64,000 bases of DNA, from contig NZ_LRAC01000010.1 in the NCBI RefSeq assembly GCF_001517085.1, positions 1 through 64,000 of the forward strand, read 5' to 3'. The DNA is from Paenibacillus sp. DMB5. Lineage in GTDB: Bacteria; Bacillota; Bacilli; Paenibacillales; Paenibacillaceae. Positions 44,140 to 53,224 of this stretch are shown in pieces (within the stretch, counting starts at the first letter, position 1; each line of letters opens with the position of its first letter). Position numbers and translations under genes: made by a program. The notes under the pieces are model-generated. The model saw only the letters and a program-made list of their open reading frames with translations. It ran no database searches and was not told the DNA's origin.

Positions 44140-45205
44140 ACTTAAAAAAATCTTCGCAACAGACAGCTATATTGTGCCTCTGGTTGCGATTGTAATGGGC
44201 TTCCTGGTCGGGGCCATCGTTATGCTGATCGGCGGTTATGACCCTATCGCCGCTTACTCCGCGCTGTTCAAACGGGTATTCGGCAGTCCGTATGACTTTG
44301 GTGAGGCCATCCGCGAGATGACTCCGCTGATGTTCACCGGTCTTGCTGTTGCCTTCGCTTTCCGCTCAGGGATGTTTAACATCGGTGCTGACGGACAGGT
44401 GCTTATTGGTATGACGGCAGCTACCCTTGTCGGAATCCAGCTGGCCGGTTTACCTTCATTTTTGCTTGTTCCGCTTGCTGTAATCGCAGCCGGACTTGCC
44501 GGAGGATTGTGGGCCGGTATTGCCGGTTACCTGAAGGCAAAGCGCGGGATTAACGAAGTTATAACTACGATTATGCTGAACTGGATTGCGCTGTACCTGT
44601 CTAACTATATTGTGCGGAACTTCCTGCTGCTCAAAGGCCAGAACCGTTCCGAAGATATTCCGGCCTCGTTGTCCATGACTTTCCTGAACGGGGTATTCGA
44701 CAATGCCCGTGTTCACTGGGGAACGGCAATTGCGATTTGTGCGGCAATTTTCTTCTATGTCTACCTGTGGAAAACCAAGCAGGGATACGAAATGCGTGCA
44801 GTAGGTCTCAACCCGAATGCTGCTGAATATGCCGGGATGAATGTGGGCCGTAACGTTGTTAAAGCCATGTTCATCAGCGGTGCCTTTGCCGGACTTGCAG
44901 GTGCAGGTGAAGTGCTGGGCGTATTCCATTACCAGTCTGTATTTGCAGCATCTCCAGGCTACGGGTTTAACGGTATCGCTGTAGCCCTGCTGGGACTGAC
45001 ACACCCGCTGGGTGTTATTCTGGCGGCGATTCTGTATGGTATGCTTACTTACGGTGCTGCGGGTATGAGCTTTGGGGCGGATGTTCCGCCGGAGCTGATC
45101 CGCATCGTAATCGGTTCGATCATATTCTTTATTGCAGCACAAGGAATTGTCCGCTGGGTTCTTAAGCCCTTTTATCTCAAGCGGAAGAAAGAGAAGGTGT
45201 CATAG
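44126..45205 (+). CDS. ABC transporter permease (NupP-like)
   Basis: 359 residues, about nine to ten spans, of the BPD_transp_2 family. Contains GLAVAFAFRSGMFNIGADGQ and RGINEVITTIMLNWIALYLS, both typical for nucleoside and sugar permeases, and the EAA-like loop GLNPNAAEYAGMNVGRNVVK. GGGGAGGAA precedes the ATG inside the end of the ATPase gene. Its stop directly abuts the next start. Confidence 0.95.
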   Translation: MRVHRLKKIFATDSYIVPLVAIVMGFLVGAIVMLIGGYDPIAAYSALFKRVFGSPYDFGEAIREMTPLMFTGLAVAFAFRSGMFNIGADGQVLIGMTAATLVGIQLAGLPSFLLVPLAVIAAGLAGGLWAGIAGYLKAKRGINEVITTIMLNWIALYLSNYIVRNFLLLKGQNRSEDIPASLSMTFLNGVFDNARVHWGTAIAICAAIFFYVYLWKTKQGYEMRAVGLNPNAAEYAGMNVGRNVVKAMFISGAFAGLAGAGEVLGVFHYQSVFAASPGYGFNGIAVALLGLTHPLGVILAAILYGMLTYGAAGMSFGADVPPELIRIVIGSIIFFIAAQGIVRWVLKPFYLKRKKEKVS

Positions 45206-46162
45206 ATGGATCTGCTGACGTTAGGACAATTGCTCAATACGACGCTTGTTTTTTCCACGGCGCTCATTTTCGCTGCTCTTGGCGGCATCTTCTCTGAACG
45301 TTCCGGTGTAGTCAATATCGGTCTTGAAGGCTTGATGATGTTCGGTGCCTTTGCAGCAGCGGTGGGGGGGCATTATGCCCAGGATGCCGGGCTGGGAGCA
45401 TGGGCTCCTTGGGTTGGCGTACTCTGCGCGATAGCAGTCGGAGTCCTCGGCTCCCTGATTCACGCTGTTGCATCCATTACCTTCAAAGCGGATCAGACGA
45501 TCAGCGGTACAGTAATCAACTTCCTGGCGGCAGGAAGTACACTGTACATGGTTAAGCTGTTTTTCGACGGGGCTGGCGAGTCCCCGCTGATTGAAGGTTT
45601 CAAGAAGGTGTCTGTTCCTGTACTGTCCAAAATCCCTGTTATCGGTGAAGGGATTTTCAATTCCTACCCGACGACCTACCTGGCGATTATTCTCGTCATT
45701 GTGATTTACTTCGTACTGTTTAAAACTCCGTTCGGACTCCGTCTGCGCGCAGTCGGTGAACATCCGAGTGCTGCGGATACCTTGGGAGTTAACGTAAAAC
45801 GGATGAGATATATCGGTGTTATGCTGAGCGGTATGCTGGCCGGTATCGGCGGAGCGACCATCACTCTGACGACCACAGGCACATTTGCGCACAATACCAT
45901 TTCCGGTCAGGGCTTTATTGCGATTGCCGCAATGATCTTTGGTAAATGGAATCCGCTGGGCGCCTTTGGAGCCGCTGTATTCTTCGGCTTCTCGCAGGCA
46001 ATCCGCAACTACGTACAGTTGTTCGAGTGGTCCAAAAGCATTCCGCAGGAATTTATTTTCATGATTCCTTACGTACTCACTATTATCGTACTGGTGAGCG
46101 CCGTTGGCCGCTCCTCCGCTCCAAAAGCATTGGGTGAACCGTACGATCCGGGTAAACGTTAA
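45206..46162 (+). CDS. ABC transporter permease (NupQ-like)
   Basis: 318 residues, about eight to nine spans, second subunit of the channel. Conserved parts are IFSERSGVVNIGLEGLMMFG, ADQTISGTVINFLAAG, the loop GEHPSAADTLGVNVKRMRYI and GQGFIAIAAMIFGKWNP. Starts at once after its partner. A terminator follows, closing the four-gene unit. Confidence 0.95.
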   Translation: MDLLTLGQLLNTTLVFSTALIFAALGGIFSERSGVVNIGLEGLMMFGAFAAAVGGHYAQDAGLGAWAPWVGVLCAIAVGVLGSLIHAVASITFKADQTISGTVINFLAAGSTLYMVKLFFDGAGESPLIEGFKKVSVPVLSKIPVIGEGIFNSYPTTYLAIILVIVIYFVLFKTPFGLRLRAVGEHPSAADTLGVNVKRMRYIGVMLSGMLAGIGGATITLTTTGTFAHNTISGQGFIAIAAMIFGKWNPLGAFGAAVFFGFSQAIRNYVQLFEWSKSIPQEFIFMIPYVLTIIVLVSAVGRSSAPKALGEPYDPGKR

Positions 46163-46198
46163 AATAAACGAGGCTGTGCTTCTGCGCAGCATCAAGAG

Positions 46199-46235
46199 CG
46201 TACGTCCAGGCATTCCTGGATGTACGCTTTTTTTG
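46199..46235 (+). terminator. Terminator of the nucleoside transporter operon
   Basis: GCGTACGTCCAGG and CCTGGATGTACGC pair with one mismatch and are followed by seven T. Confidence 0.9.
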
Positions 46236-46331
46236 CGTTTTCCGGCAGGATTACGCATACTCCGCTGGTACGCCCGGAATGCCGGGACAGCTGTACAGGC
46301 GAACGGCATTCTGCCCGAATAGACTGTGATT

Positions 46332-46489
46332 GAAGCGCAGCTAACAAAACTAAGCGTATGCTTCCGAAGCGAGTTTTGTACGAAGGAATTCCAAGGAAGC
46401 GCAGCTAACAAAACTAAGCGTCTGCTTCCGAAGTCAGTTTTGTACGAAGGAAATTCCAAGGAAGCGCAGCTAACAAAACTTTTAGGAGG
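46332..46489 (+). repeat. Two and a third copies of a 64/65-bp leader repeat ending in a ribosome binding site
   Basis: Copy 1 is 46332-46395, copy 2 is 46396-46460, and the first 20 bases of a third copy (46461-46480) run straight into TTTAGGAGG and the ATG at 46496. Each full copy starts GAAGCGCAGCTAACAAAACT and contains AGTTTTGT, so ACAAAACT and AGTTTTGT can form a hairpin, with an inner GCTTC-C-GAAGC step. Copies differ at four or so sites, and copy 2 has one extra base. The last ACAAAACT has no partner of its own downstream and may pair with an upstream AGTTTTGT. Confidence 0.85.
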
Positions 46490-46495
46490 GATATT

Positions 46496-46843
46496 ATGGC
46501 ACAGCCGGTTACAAAGAAACAGGTTATGAAGCTTGTCGGCAAACATATCGTTGCTGTAAAAAAAGACGGCTCCAAAGTCACTGGCAAACTGGTGCGTGTA
46601 TCAGGCAACCGTCTTATTCTTCAGCGGGTCAGCGGTAAAAAAGTGCAAACCAATGCATTGATTCCGCTGGTGCTGTTTGATCTGCTTGCTGTAGGTACTG
46701 CACCATATGCCGGGTACGGCGGCGGTTATGGCTACGGCGGCGTACCTTACGGCGGCTATGGACCAGGGCCAGGCTATGGCGGCTATGGACCGGGTCCGGG
46801 TTATTACGGAGGTAAGCCGTATCCGCCTATCGGATTCTTTTAA
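46496..46843 (+). CDS. Small protein with Sm/SH3-like N-terminus and Gly/Tyr/Pro-rich tail
   Basis: 115 residues. Residues 1-60 (KLVGKHIVAVKKDGSKVTGK, then LVRVSGNRLILQ) look like a small beta-barrel of Sm or SH3 type. Residues 72-115 are a low-complexity tail of Gly, Tyr and Pro (YGGYGPGPGYGGYGPGPGYY). Such tails occur in spore-coat and surface-adhesive proteins. AGGAGGG stands six bases before the ATG, at the end of the repeat block. Function not known; a spore or surface role is a guess. It converges with the GNAT gene and the two ends overlap by four bases. Confidence 0.75.
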   Translation: MAQPVTKKQVMKLVGKHIVAVKKDGSKVTGKLVRVSGNRLILQRVSGKKVQTNALIPLVLFDLLAVGTAPYAGYGGGYGYGGVPYGGYGPGPGYGGYGPGPGYYGGKPYPPIGFF

Positions 46844-47292
46844 ATTTCAGTTGAACTGCTTCTCGAACTCGTAGCAATAATTCTGCGGCTGATAACGGCT
46901 ACGCTGTAGCCCATTTTTTCATAGAAGGAAATACCTGCTGTGTTTCCGGTGTCCACAGCTACCTTGGCCCGCTTACAGCCGCGGGATAATGCAAATCGCT
47001 CAGCCCGGTCCATCAGAAGATTACCCCAGTGCTTGCGGCGCGCTTCCGGAGCTATGGCCAGCATATCAATGTATAGCAGATCACCGTGCAGCATGAAATG
47101 GACGAACCCAAGCGGGTCGCTCTCATAGTCCGGACAAGCAACCAGGGTTACACCCTGGCTCAGGCGGCGGGGCAGGTCCTTTCTGACCTGGTTGATTATA
47201 GTCTGCGGCAGATGCGACAACGGGACGAGCTGCTTCTCAATCAAGTCCATAATGACGCTGTCATCCTGCCTGGGTCTGCGGTAACGAATCAT
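46840..47292 (-). CDS. GNAT family N-acetyltransferase
   Basis: 150 residues from the ATG at 47292, with AAAGGGGGG upstream. Core strand LLYIDMLAIAPEARRKHWGN gives the acetyl-CoA loop (RRKHWG, with Trp in place of a Gly), and the last segment is NTAGISFYEKMGYSVAV. The acceptor is unknown. Confidence 0.88.
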   Translation of the reverse strand: MIRYRRPRQDDSVIMDLIEKQLVPLSHLPQTIINQVRKDLPRRLSQGVTLVACPDYESDPLGFVHFMLHGDLLYIDMLAIAPEARRKHWGNLLMDRAERFALSRGCKRAKVAVDTGNTAGISFYEKMGYSVAVISRRIIATSSRSSSTEI

Positions 47293-47399
47293 CGCGCGCC
47301 CCCCTTTCCACGCATTGTCGTACATCATATGCCTGCAGGGGTGTGGGCGTTACGGAAAGGACAGAACAACGTTTTGTGACAGATTAGGAAATATGGGTA

Positions 47400-47429
47400 T
47401 TGACTTATCCATGTGAGGAATCATATAAT
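47400..47429 (+). promoter_or_regulatory. Promoter of the ilv-leu operon
   Basis: TTGACT (47400-47405), 18 bases, consensus TATAAT (47424-47429), just before the T-box leader. Confidence 0.8.
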
Positions 47430-47435
47430 GTGTCT

Positions 47436-47803
47436 AAACATTTTAACGAACATACTTGTATCGGCAATGATGAGGACGAAGTTTTAAGGGCTCTTTTGCT
47501 CAGAGAGTGTGAGGATCTGCTGCAACCTCCACCGAAATCCCTTATATACGAGCTCACCTCGGAGCTGTTTTCCTGAAAGGTCCATCAGTTAGAGCGGTGG
47601 AATTATTAGGGGGAATCGTTTGGTCCGCGTTACGGACTTCAGGTTACAAAGATTTGGGCCCTGCCTACATCGATGGATTTTTGTTACCTGATAAGGCGTT
47701 GCATCGTGAGATGCAATGCAAACATGGGTGGTACCACGGAAGCTAAACCTTTCGTCCCTCACGCGCTTTGCTTTGGCGCGTGGGAGGCGGAAGGTTTTTT
47801 TGG
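47436..47803 (+). ncRNA. T-box leader, leucine-type specifier (CUC)
   Basis: Stem I begins near 47450. The specifier loop reads GAG-CTC-ACC (CTC at 47553-47555), pointing to tRNA-Leu, as in the Bacillus ilv-leu leader. The T-box sequence GGGTGGTACCACGG lies at 47726-47739 and can pair with the uncharged tRNA end through TGG. It is followed by a strong terminator (47746-47802: CCTTTCGTCCC.. paired with GGGAGGCGGAAGG, then seven T). The T-box can pair with the 5' side of this stem to form the antiterminator. So transcription rises when leucine is short. Confidence 0.93.
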
Positions 47804-47881
47804 TTTTAAGCCCCTGATGCTGATTAAAGGACGGTCCGTCATTTGCATAATGAATGTTAACTATCGAAGGGAGGAATACTG

Positions 47882-49630
47882 ATGAGCGCGCAAACACCGG
47901 AAGTGCGGTCTACAGAAGAATTACGTGAGAAATGGAAAAATCCCGAGGTGATAACAGGTTCTGAAATCCTGCTGCGCAGTCTGGTACTCGAGGGTGTGGA
48001 CACGGTATTCGGCTATCCGGGCGGAGCAGTATTGTATATCTACGATGCCCTGCACGGATTCGATGATTTCAAGCATATTCTTACCCGCCACGAACAGGGC
48101 GCGATTCATGCGGCTGACGGCTATGCCAGAGCAAGCGGGAAGCCGGGCGTATGTATCGCAACCTCAGGTCCGGGAGCAACCAATCTCGTTACCGGTATTG
48201 CAACGGCTTTTATGGACTCGGTTCCGCTCGTAGTAATCACAGGTAATGTCTTCTCCAGCCTGATTGGAACAGATGCTTTCCAGGAAGCGGATATCACAGG
48301 AATAACAATGCCGATCACGAAGCACAGCTACCTTGTAAGGGATGTTGAAGATCTGCCGCGCATTATTCATGAAGCGTTCCATATCGCAAACACTGGACGC
48401 AAGGGTCCGGTACTGATCGACATTCCGAAGGATGTATCGGCAGCAAAGACGCTGTTCACACCGGTGCAGAACCAGGGAGTCAACCTCCGCGGCTATAACC
48501 CGCGCACCGTTCCTAATAAGCTTCAGCTGGATAAGCTGATCCGGGCCATTTCTGCAGCCGAACGTCCGATTATTATCGCAGGCGGCGGCGTTATCTACTC
48601 CGGAGCGCATGAAGCGATGACAGAGTTTGTAAAACGGACCGAAATCCCGATTACAACAACTCTTCTGGGACTCGGCTGCTTCCCTAGTGCAGATGACCTC
48701 TGGATGGGAATGCCTGGTATGCATGGTACCTATACAGCAAATAATGCCATACAGCAATGTGATTTGCTCATTAACATCGGTGCCCGGTTCGATGACCGCG
48801 TAACAGGTAAGCTGGACGGCTTTGCTCCAAAAGCGAAGATTGTCCACATCGACATTGATCCGGCAGAAATCGGCAAGAACGTTACACCTGATATTCCGAT
48901 TGTAGGCGATGTAAAAACGGTACTGGAAATGCTGATTCCGGACCTTACACGCGCTGCTAAGGCGGATGCCTGGAGAACGCAAATCGCCCAGTGGAAGCTT
49001 GAGAAGCCGCTCCGCTACAACGATTCGGACACAGAGCTCAAGCCGCAATGGGTCATTGAAATGATCAATGAGACTACCAAAGGCGAAGCCATTGTAACTA
49101 CTGACGTTGGCCAGCATCAGATGTGGGCTGCACAGTACTATAAATTTAATCACCCGCGTTCCTGGATTACCTCCGGAGGGCTCGGAACCATGGGCTTTGG
49201 ATTCCCTTCAGCAATTGGAGCGCAAATGGCTCAGCCTGAGCGGCTGGTAGTTTCCATTAACGGGGACGGCGGAATGCAGATGTGTTCCCAGGAGCTGGCG
49301 ATCTGTGCAATCAATAATATCCCGGTCAAAATCGTAGTCATCAACAACCAGGTTCTGGGTATGGTACGCCAGTGGCAGAATCTCATTTATGAGAAACGCT
49401 ACAGCTACACAGACCTCGCCGGCAGCCCGGATTTTGTAAAGCTGGCAGAAGCCTACGGTGTAAAAGGACTGCGGGCAACGAATAAGGAAGAAGCAGGCGC
49501 AGCGTGGAAAGAGGCACTGGAAACGCCGGGACCCGTTCTGGTAGAATTCGTTGTTCCAAAGGACGAAAATGTCTACCCGATGGTAACTCAGGGCTCAACC
49601 ATTGATCAAATGCTTATGGGGGATGAATGA
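47882..49630 (+). CDS. ilvB: Acetolactate synthase large subunit
   Basis: Thiamine-diphosphate enzyme condensing two pyruvates (or pyruvate with 2-oxobutyrate), the first common step to Val, Leu and Ile. 582 residues. The catalytic Glu is in LTRHEQGAIHAADGYARASG, the FAD/central domain has GIDIPKDV-like VLIDIPKDVSAAK, and the ThDP motif is NGDGGMQMCSQELAICAINN. GGGAGG before the ATG at 47882. The next gene overlaps its stop by four bases. Confidence 0.97.
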   Translation: MSAQTPEVRSTEELREKWKNPEVITGSEILLRSLVLEGVDTVFGYPGGAVLYIYDALHGFDDFKHILTRHEQGAIHAADGYARASGKPGVCIATSGPGATNLVTGIATAFMDSVPLVVITGNVFSSLIGTDAFQEADITGITMPITKHSYLVRDVEDLPRIIHEAFHIANTGRKGPVLIDIPKDVSAAKTLFTPVQNQGVNLRGYNPRTVPNKLQLDKLIRAISAAERPIIIAGGGVIYSGAHEAMTEFVKRTEIPITTTLLGLGCFPSADDLWMGMPGMHGTYTANNAIQQCDLLINIGARFDDRVTGKLDGFAPKAKIVHIDIDPAEIGKNVTPDIPIVGDVKTVLEMLIPDLTRAAKADAWRTQIAQWKLEKPLRYNDSDTELKPQWVIEMINETTKGEAIVTTDVGQHQMWAAQYYKFNHPRSWITSGGLGTMGFGFPSAIGAQMAQPERLVVSINGDGGMQMCSQELAICAINNIPVKIVVINNQVLGMVRQWQNLIYEKRYSYTDLAGSPDFVKLAEAYGVKGLRATNKEEAGAAWKEALETPGPVLVEFVVPKDENVYPMVTQGSTIDQMLMGDE

Positions 49631-50115
49631 CAGTGATGAAACACACGATTTCTGTGCTTGTGAATGACCAGCCGGGTGTGCTGCAGCGGGTAGCAGGCTT
49701 GTTCGGACGCCGCGGCTTCAATATTGAGAGCATTACTGTCGGGCAATCCGAAGAAATCGGATTGTCCCGGATGGTCATCGTTACACTCGGCGACCAGCAC
49801 ACGCTGGAACAGATCGAGAAGCAGCTTTACAAGCTGATTGATGTCATCAAGGTTGTGGATCTTGGCTCCAAACCAATGGTTGCCCGCGAACTGGCCCTGA
49901 TCAAAGTAAAAGCCGAGCCGGCTGAGCGTCCTGAAATTATGGGGGTAGTTGAGACGTTCCGTGCTTCTGTTGTCGATATCGGTACGAACAGCCTATTGGT
50001 CCAGGTCGTAGGCGATACGCAAAAGATCGATGCGATGATTGAATTGCTGAAGCCATATGGCATCAAAGAACTGTCCCGTACCGGAGTTACCGCAATGATC
50101 CGCGGGAATGCCTAA
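49627..50115 (+). CDS. ilvH: Acetolactate synthase small subunit
   Basis: Regulatory subunit giving valine feedback control. 162 residues with two ACT domains: HTISVLVNDQPGVLQRVAGL followed by GRRGFNIESITVG, then the C-terminal part with VDLGSKPMVARELALIKVKA. Its ATG overlaps the ilvB stop (ATGA). An alternative start is the ATG at 49636. Confidence 0.96.
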   Translation: MTVMKHTISVLVNDQPGVLQRVAGLFGRRGFNIESITVGQSEEIGLSRMVIVTLGDQHTLEQIEKQLYKLIDVIKVVDLGSKPMVARELALIKVKAEPAERPEIMGVVETFRASVVDIGTNSLLVQVVGDTQKIDAMIELLKPYGIKELSRTGVTAMIRGNA

Positions 50116-50148
50116 TCGGTATAATTTACAGCTTTAACGGATTGCTGC

Positions 50149-50266
50149 TTGTGTGCATTAATTTGATAATATTATAATGAATTGCCCGCGAAGGAGCGGG
50201 GACTTGAGGAGCAGCAAGAAGCTGCAGAACCAGCAGGCCTCAGGCGCTCTTGAAGTACCCGCTCTT
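50149..50266 (+). promoter_or_regulatory. Internal promoter and long hairpin between ilvH and ilvC
   Basis: TTGTGT (50149-50154), 18 bases, TATAAT (50173-50178). Downstream, 50191-50212 (AAGGAGCGGGGACTTGAGGA and GC) pairs with 50246-50266 over about 20 positions, closing a 33-base loop that holds a small GCAGC-type stem. No T tract follows, so it is not a simple terminator. It may stabilise or process the mRNA, or act as a riboregulator for ilvC. Confidence 0.55.
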
Positions 50267-50286
50267 TACGATGGGTCCCAAATTAA

Positions 50287-51294
<1,008 letters not shown>

Positions 51295-51332
51295 GCTCAT
51301 ATACTTAATTGGTAAGACACAATAGTGTAATC

Positions 51333-51369
51333 CTCAGATGCGGCCGTAACTTTGCGGGCCGCATTTGAG
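51333..51369 (+). terminator. Strong hairpin between ilvC and leuA
   Basis: CTCAGATGCGGCCG and CGGGCCGCATTTGAG pair over about 14 bases around TAACTTTG. Only GGTTTT follows, so it probably ends some transcripts or protects the ilvBHC part, letting part of the traffic into leuA. Confidence 0.5.
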
Positions 51370-51401
51370 GGTTTTAGCACAATTTTCAGGAGGTGCTCAG
51401 C

Positions 51402-52943
51402 TTGCGGAAAATCTATGTGTTCGACACGACGCTGCGTGACGGGGAGCAGTCGCCGGGTGTGAACCTGAATACACGTGAGAAGGTGGAAATCGCCTACCAG
51501 CTTGAAAAACTTGGAATTGACCGGATGGAGGCAGGCTTCCCCGCAGCTTCACCGGGCGATCTGGCAGCAGTCAACGCCGTAGCGAAAGCAGTAAAGGATG
51601 TTACTGTTATCGGACTTTCGCGTTCCAGAGAGACTGATATTGACGCGGTCAGAGAAGCACTGAAAGGCGCGCAGGACCCTTGCATTCATATTTTTCTGGC
51701 AACCTCGCCGATTCACCGGCAGCACAAGCTGCGTATGGAAAAAGCCCAGGTGCTTGAAACTGCACAATCTGCGATCCGTTACGCGAAAAAGTATTTTTCC
51801 AAGCTGGAGTTTTCCTTGGAGGATGCCGGACGGACCGAGCGTGATTTTATGGCGGAAATGGTGGCCATGGCGATCCGTGAGGGAGCGAATGTGGTCAATA
51901 TTCCCGATACAGTCGGTTATCTGAACCCCTCGGAATATGGAGCCATCTTCAAGTTCCTGAAGGATACGGTGCCTGACATTGAGAAGGTCCAGCTGAGTGC
52001 CCACTGTCATAATGATCTGGGAATGGCTACTGCCAATACACTGGCGGCCATTCAGAACGGTGCGGATCAGATCGAAGGTACCATCAACGGTATCGGAGAA
52101 CGCGCCGGTAATACGGCGATTGAAGAAGTGGCTCTGGCGCTGGAGACGCGCAGCGAATTTTTCGGAGCGAAGACGTCTCTGGTGCTCTCGGAAATCTCCC
52201 GTACCAGCCGTCTGGTCAGCAGACTGACCGGGATGGCCGTTCCGGGCAATAAGGCAATTGTCGGGGCTAATGCTTTTGCACATGAGTCTGGAATCCATCA
52301 GGACGGCATGCTCAAGGAGAAGACCACTTATGAGATTATGACCCCGGAAACAATCGGGCTCAAAGAGAGTAAGCTGGTGCTGGGCAAGCACTCCGGCCGT
52401 CACGCCTTCCGGGATAAACTAAATGATCTTGGATATGACCTGCCGGAAGAAGAAGTGAATACTGCTTTTGCGAAATTCAAGGATCTGGCTGATAAGAAAA
52501 AAGAGGTCTCCGATGAGGACATTCTGGCCCTGCTGGAGGAAAAGCTTGGCGATACGCCGGAAATTTTCAGTCTGCAGACCATTTATGTCACTTACGGCAA
52601 TGAGTCCGTTCCTACAGCTAAGGTAGTCATTAAAGGCCAGGAAGCTGAGCCGATAGTAGCAGTTGCCGAGGGGAACGGTTCGGTTGATGCCATTTATAAT
52701 GCGATTGATCTGGCTACTAGCGAGGAAGTTACCCTGGGTGACTATTCCATTAAAGCTGTAAGCCGCGGTAAGGATGCACAGGGTGAGGTACATGTGGTAC
52801 TGTCCCAGGGTGAAGTAGCTGCACAAGGACGCGGACTGAGTACAGATATTCTTGAGGCCAGCGCCCGCGCTTATCTGGATGCGCTCAACAAGCTGCTGGA
52901 GAAGCGTAAGACGTACACCCGCCGTGATCATGCACAGCTGTAA
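51402..52943 (+). CDS. leuA: 2-isopropylmalate synthase
   Basis: First committed step of leucine synthesis: acetyl-CoA plus 2-oxoisovalerate. 513 residues. The TTG at 51402 is taken as start because AGGAGG stands eight bases before it. TIM barrel with FDTTLRDGEQSPGVNL, the metal-binding SAHCHNDLGMATANTL and NGIGERAGNTA; the C-terminal regulatory domain (about 385-500) should bind leucine. Two hairpin terminators follow, and the next leu gene, leuB, is 10 kb away. Confidence 0.96.
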   Translation: MRKIYVFDTTLRDGEQSPGVNLNTREKVEIAYQLEKLGIDRMEAGFPAASPGDLAAVNAVAKAVKDVTVIGLSRSRETDIDAVREALKGAQDPCIHIFLATSPIHRQHKLRMEKAQVLETAQSAIRYAKKYFSKLEFSLEDAGRTERDFMAEMVAMAIREGANVVNIPDTVGYLNPSEYGAIFKFLKDTVPDIEKVQLSAHCHNDLGMATANTLAAIQNGADQIEGTINGIGERAGNTAIEEVALALETRSEFFGAKTSLVLSEISRTSRLVSRLTGMAVPGNKAIVGANAFAHESGIHQDGMLKEKTTYEIMTPETIGLKESKLVLGKHSGRHAFRDKLNDLGYDLPEEEVNTAFAKFKDLADKKKEVSDEDILALLEEKLGDTPEIFSLQTIYVTYGNESVPTAKVVIKGQEAEPIVAVAEGNGSVDAIYNAIDLATSEEVTLGDYSIKAVSRGKDAQGEVHVVLSQGEVAAQGRGLSTDILEASARAYLDALNKLLEKRKTYTRRDHAQL

Positions 52944-52979
52944 GACTATTTTATAGAAGAAAAAGAATGAAGTTAATGA

Positions 52980-53029
52980 AAGCCATGCATTCTGCAAAGC
53001 GTTCTTTGCGGATGTATGGCTTTTTTTTG
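52980..53029 (+). terminator. Terminator after leuA
   Basis: AAGCCATGCAT and ATGTATGGCTT pair, with an inner GCAAAG/CTTTGC stem, followed by eight T. Confidence 0.9.
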
Positions 53030-53112
53030 TGCTGATGAGGCGAGTAGGCAAAAGGAAGTGATTTTATCAGTGGTTTATCAGCGAGAATAGTTACAATGTA
53101 TCTTGACGTTAT

Positions 53113-53133
53113 TGCGCTTACGCGCATTTTTTT
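53113..53133 (+). terminator. Second short terminator before the adhesin gene
   Basis: TGCGC-TTAC-GCGCA followed by seven T. It would stop leftover transcription from the leu operon. Confidence 0.6.
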
Positions 53134-53224
53134 GTTGTGAAGGCCAGCTTTATAGGGATTTTGTAGGGGGAATAGTAGCATTCCAACACTGTTCTTAATA
53201 AAAGATGAGGGAGAGGGAAAAGTC

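Noticed and set aside
46332..46480. CRISPR array
   Set aside because: The units are adjacent repeats without unique spacers, and no cas genes are present.
45221..46546. 441-codon antisense frame across the NupQ-like gene and the repeat block
   Set aside because: Shadow of a permease gene; it runs through a terminator and repeats.
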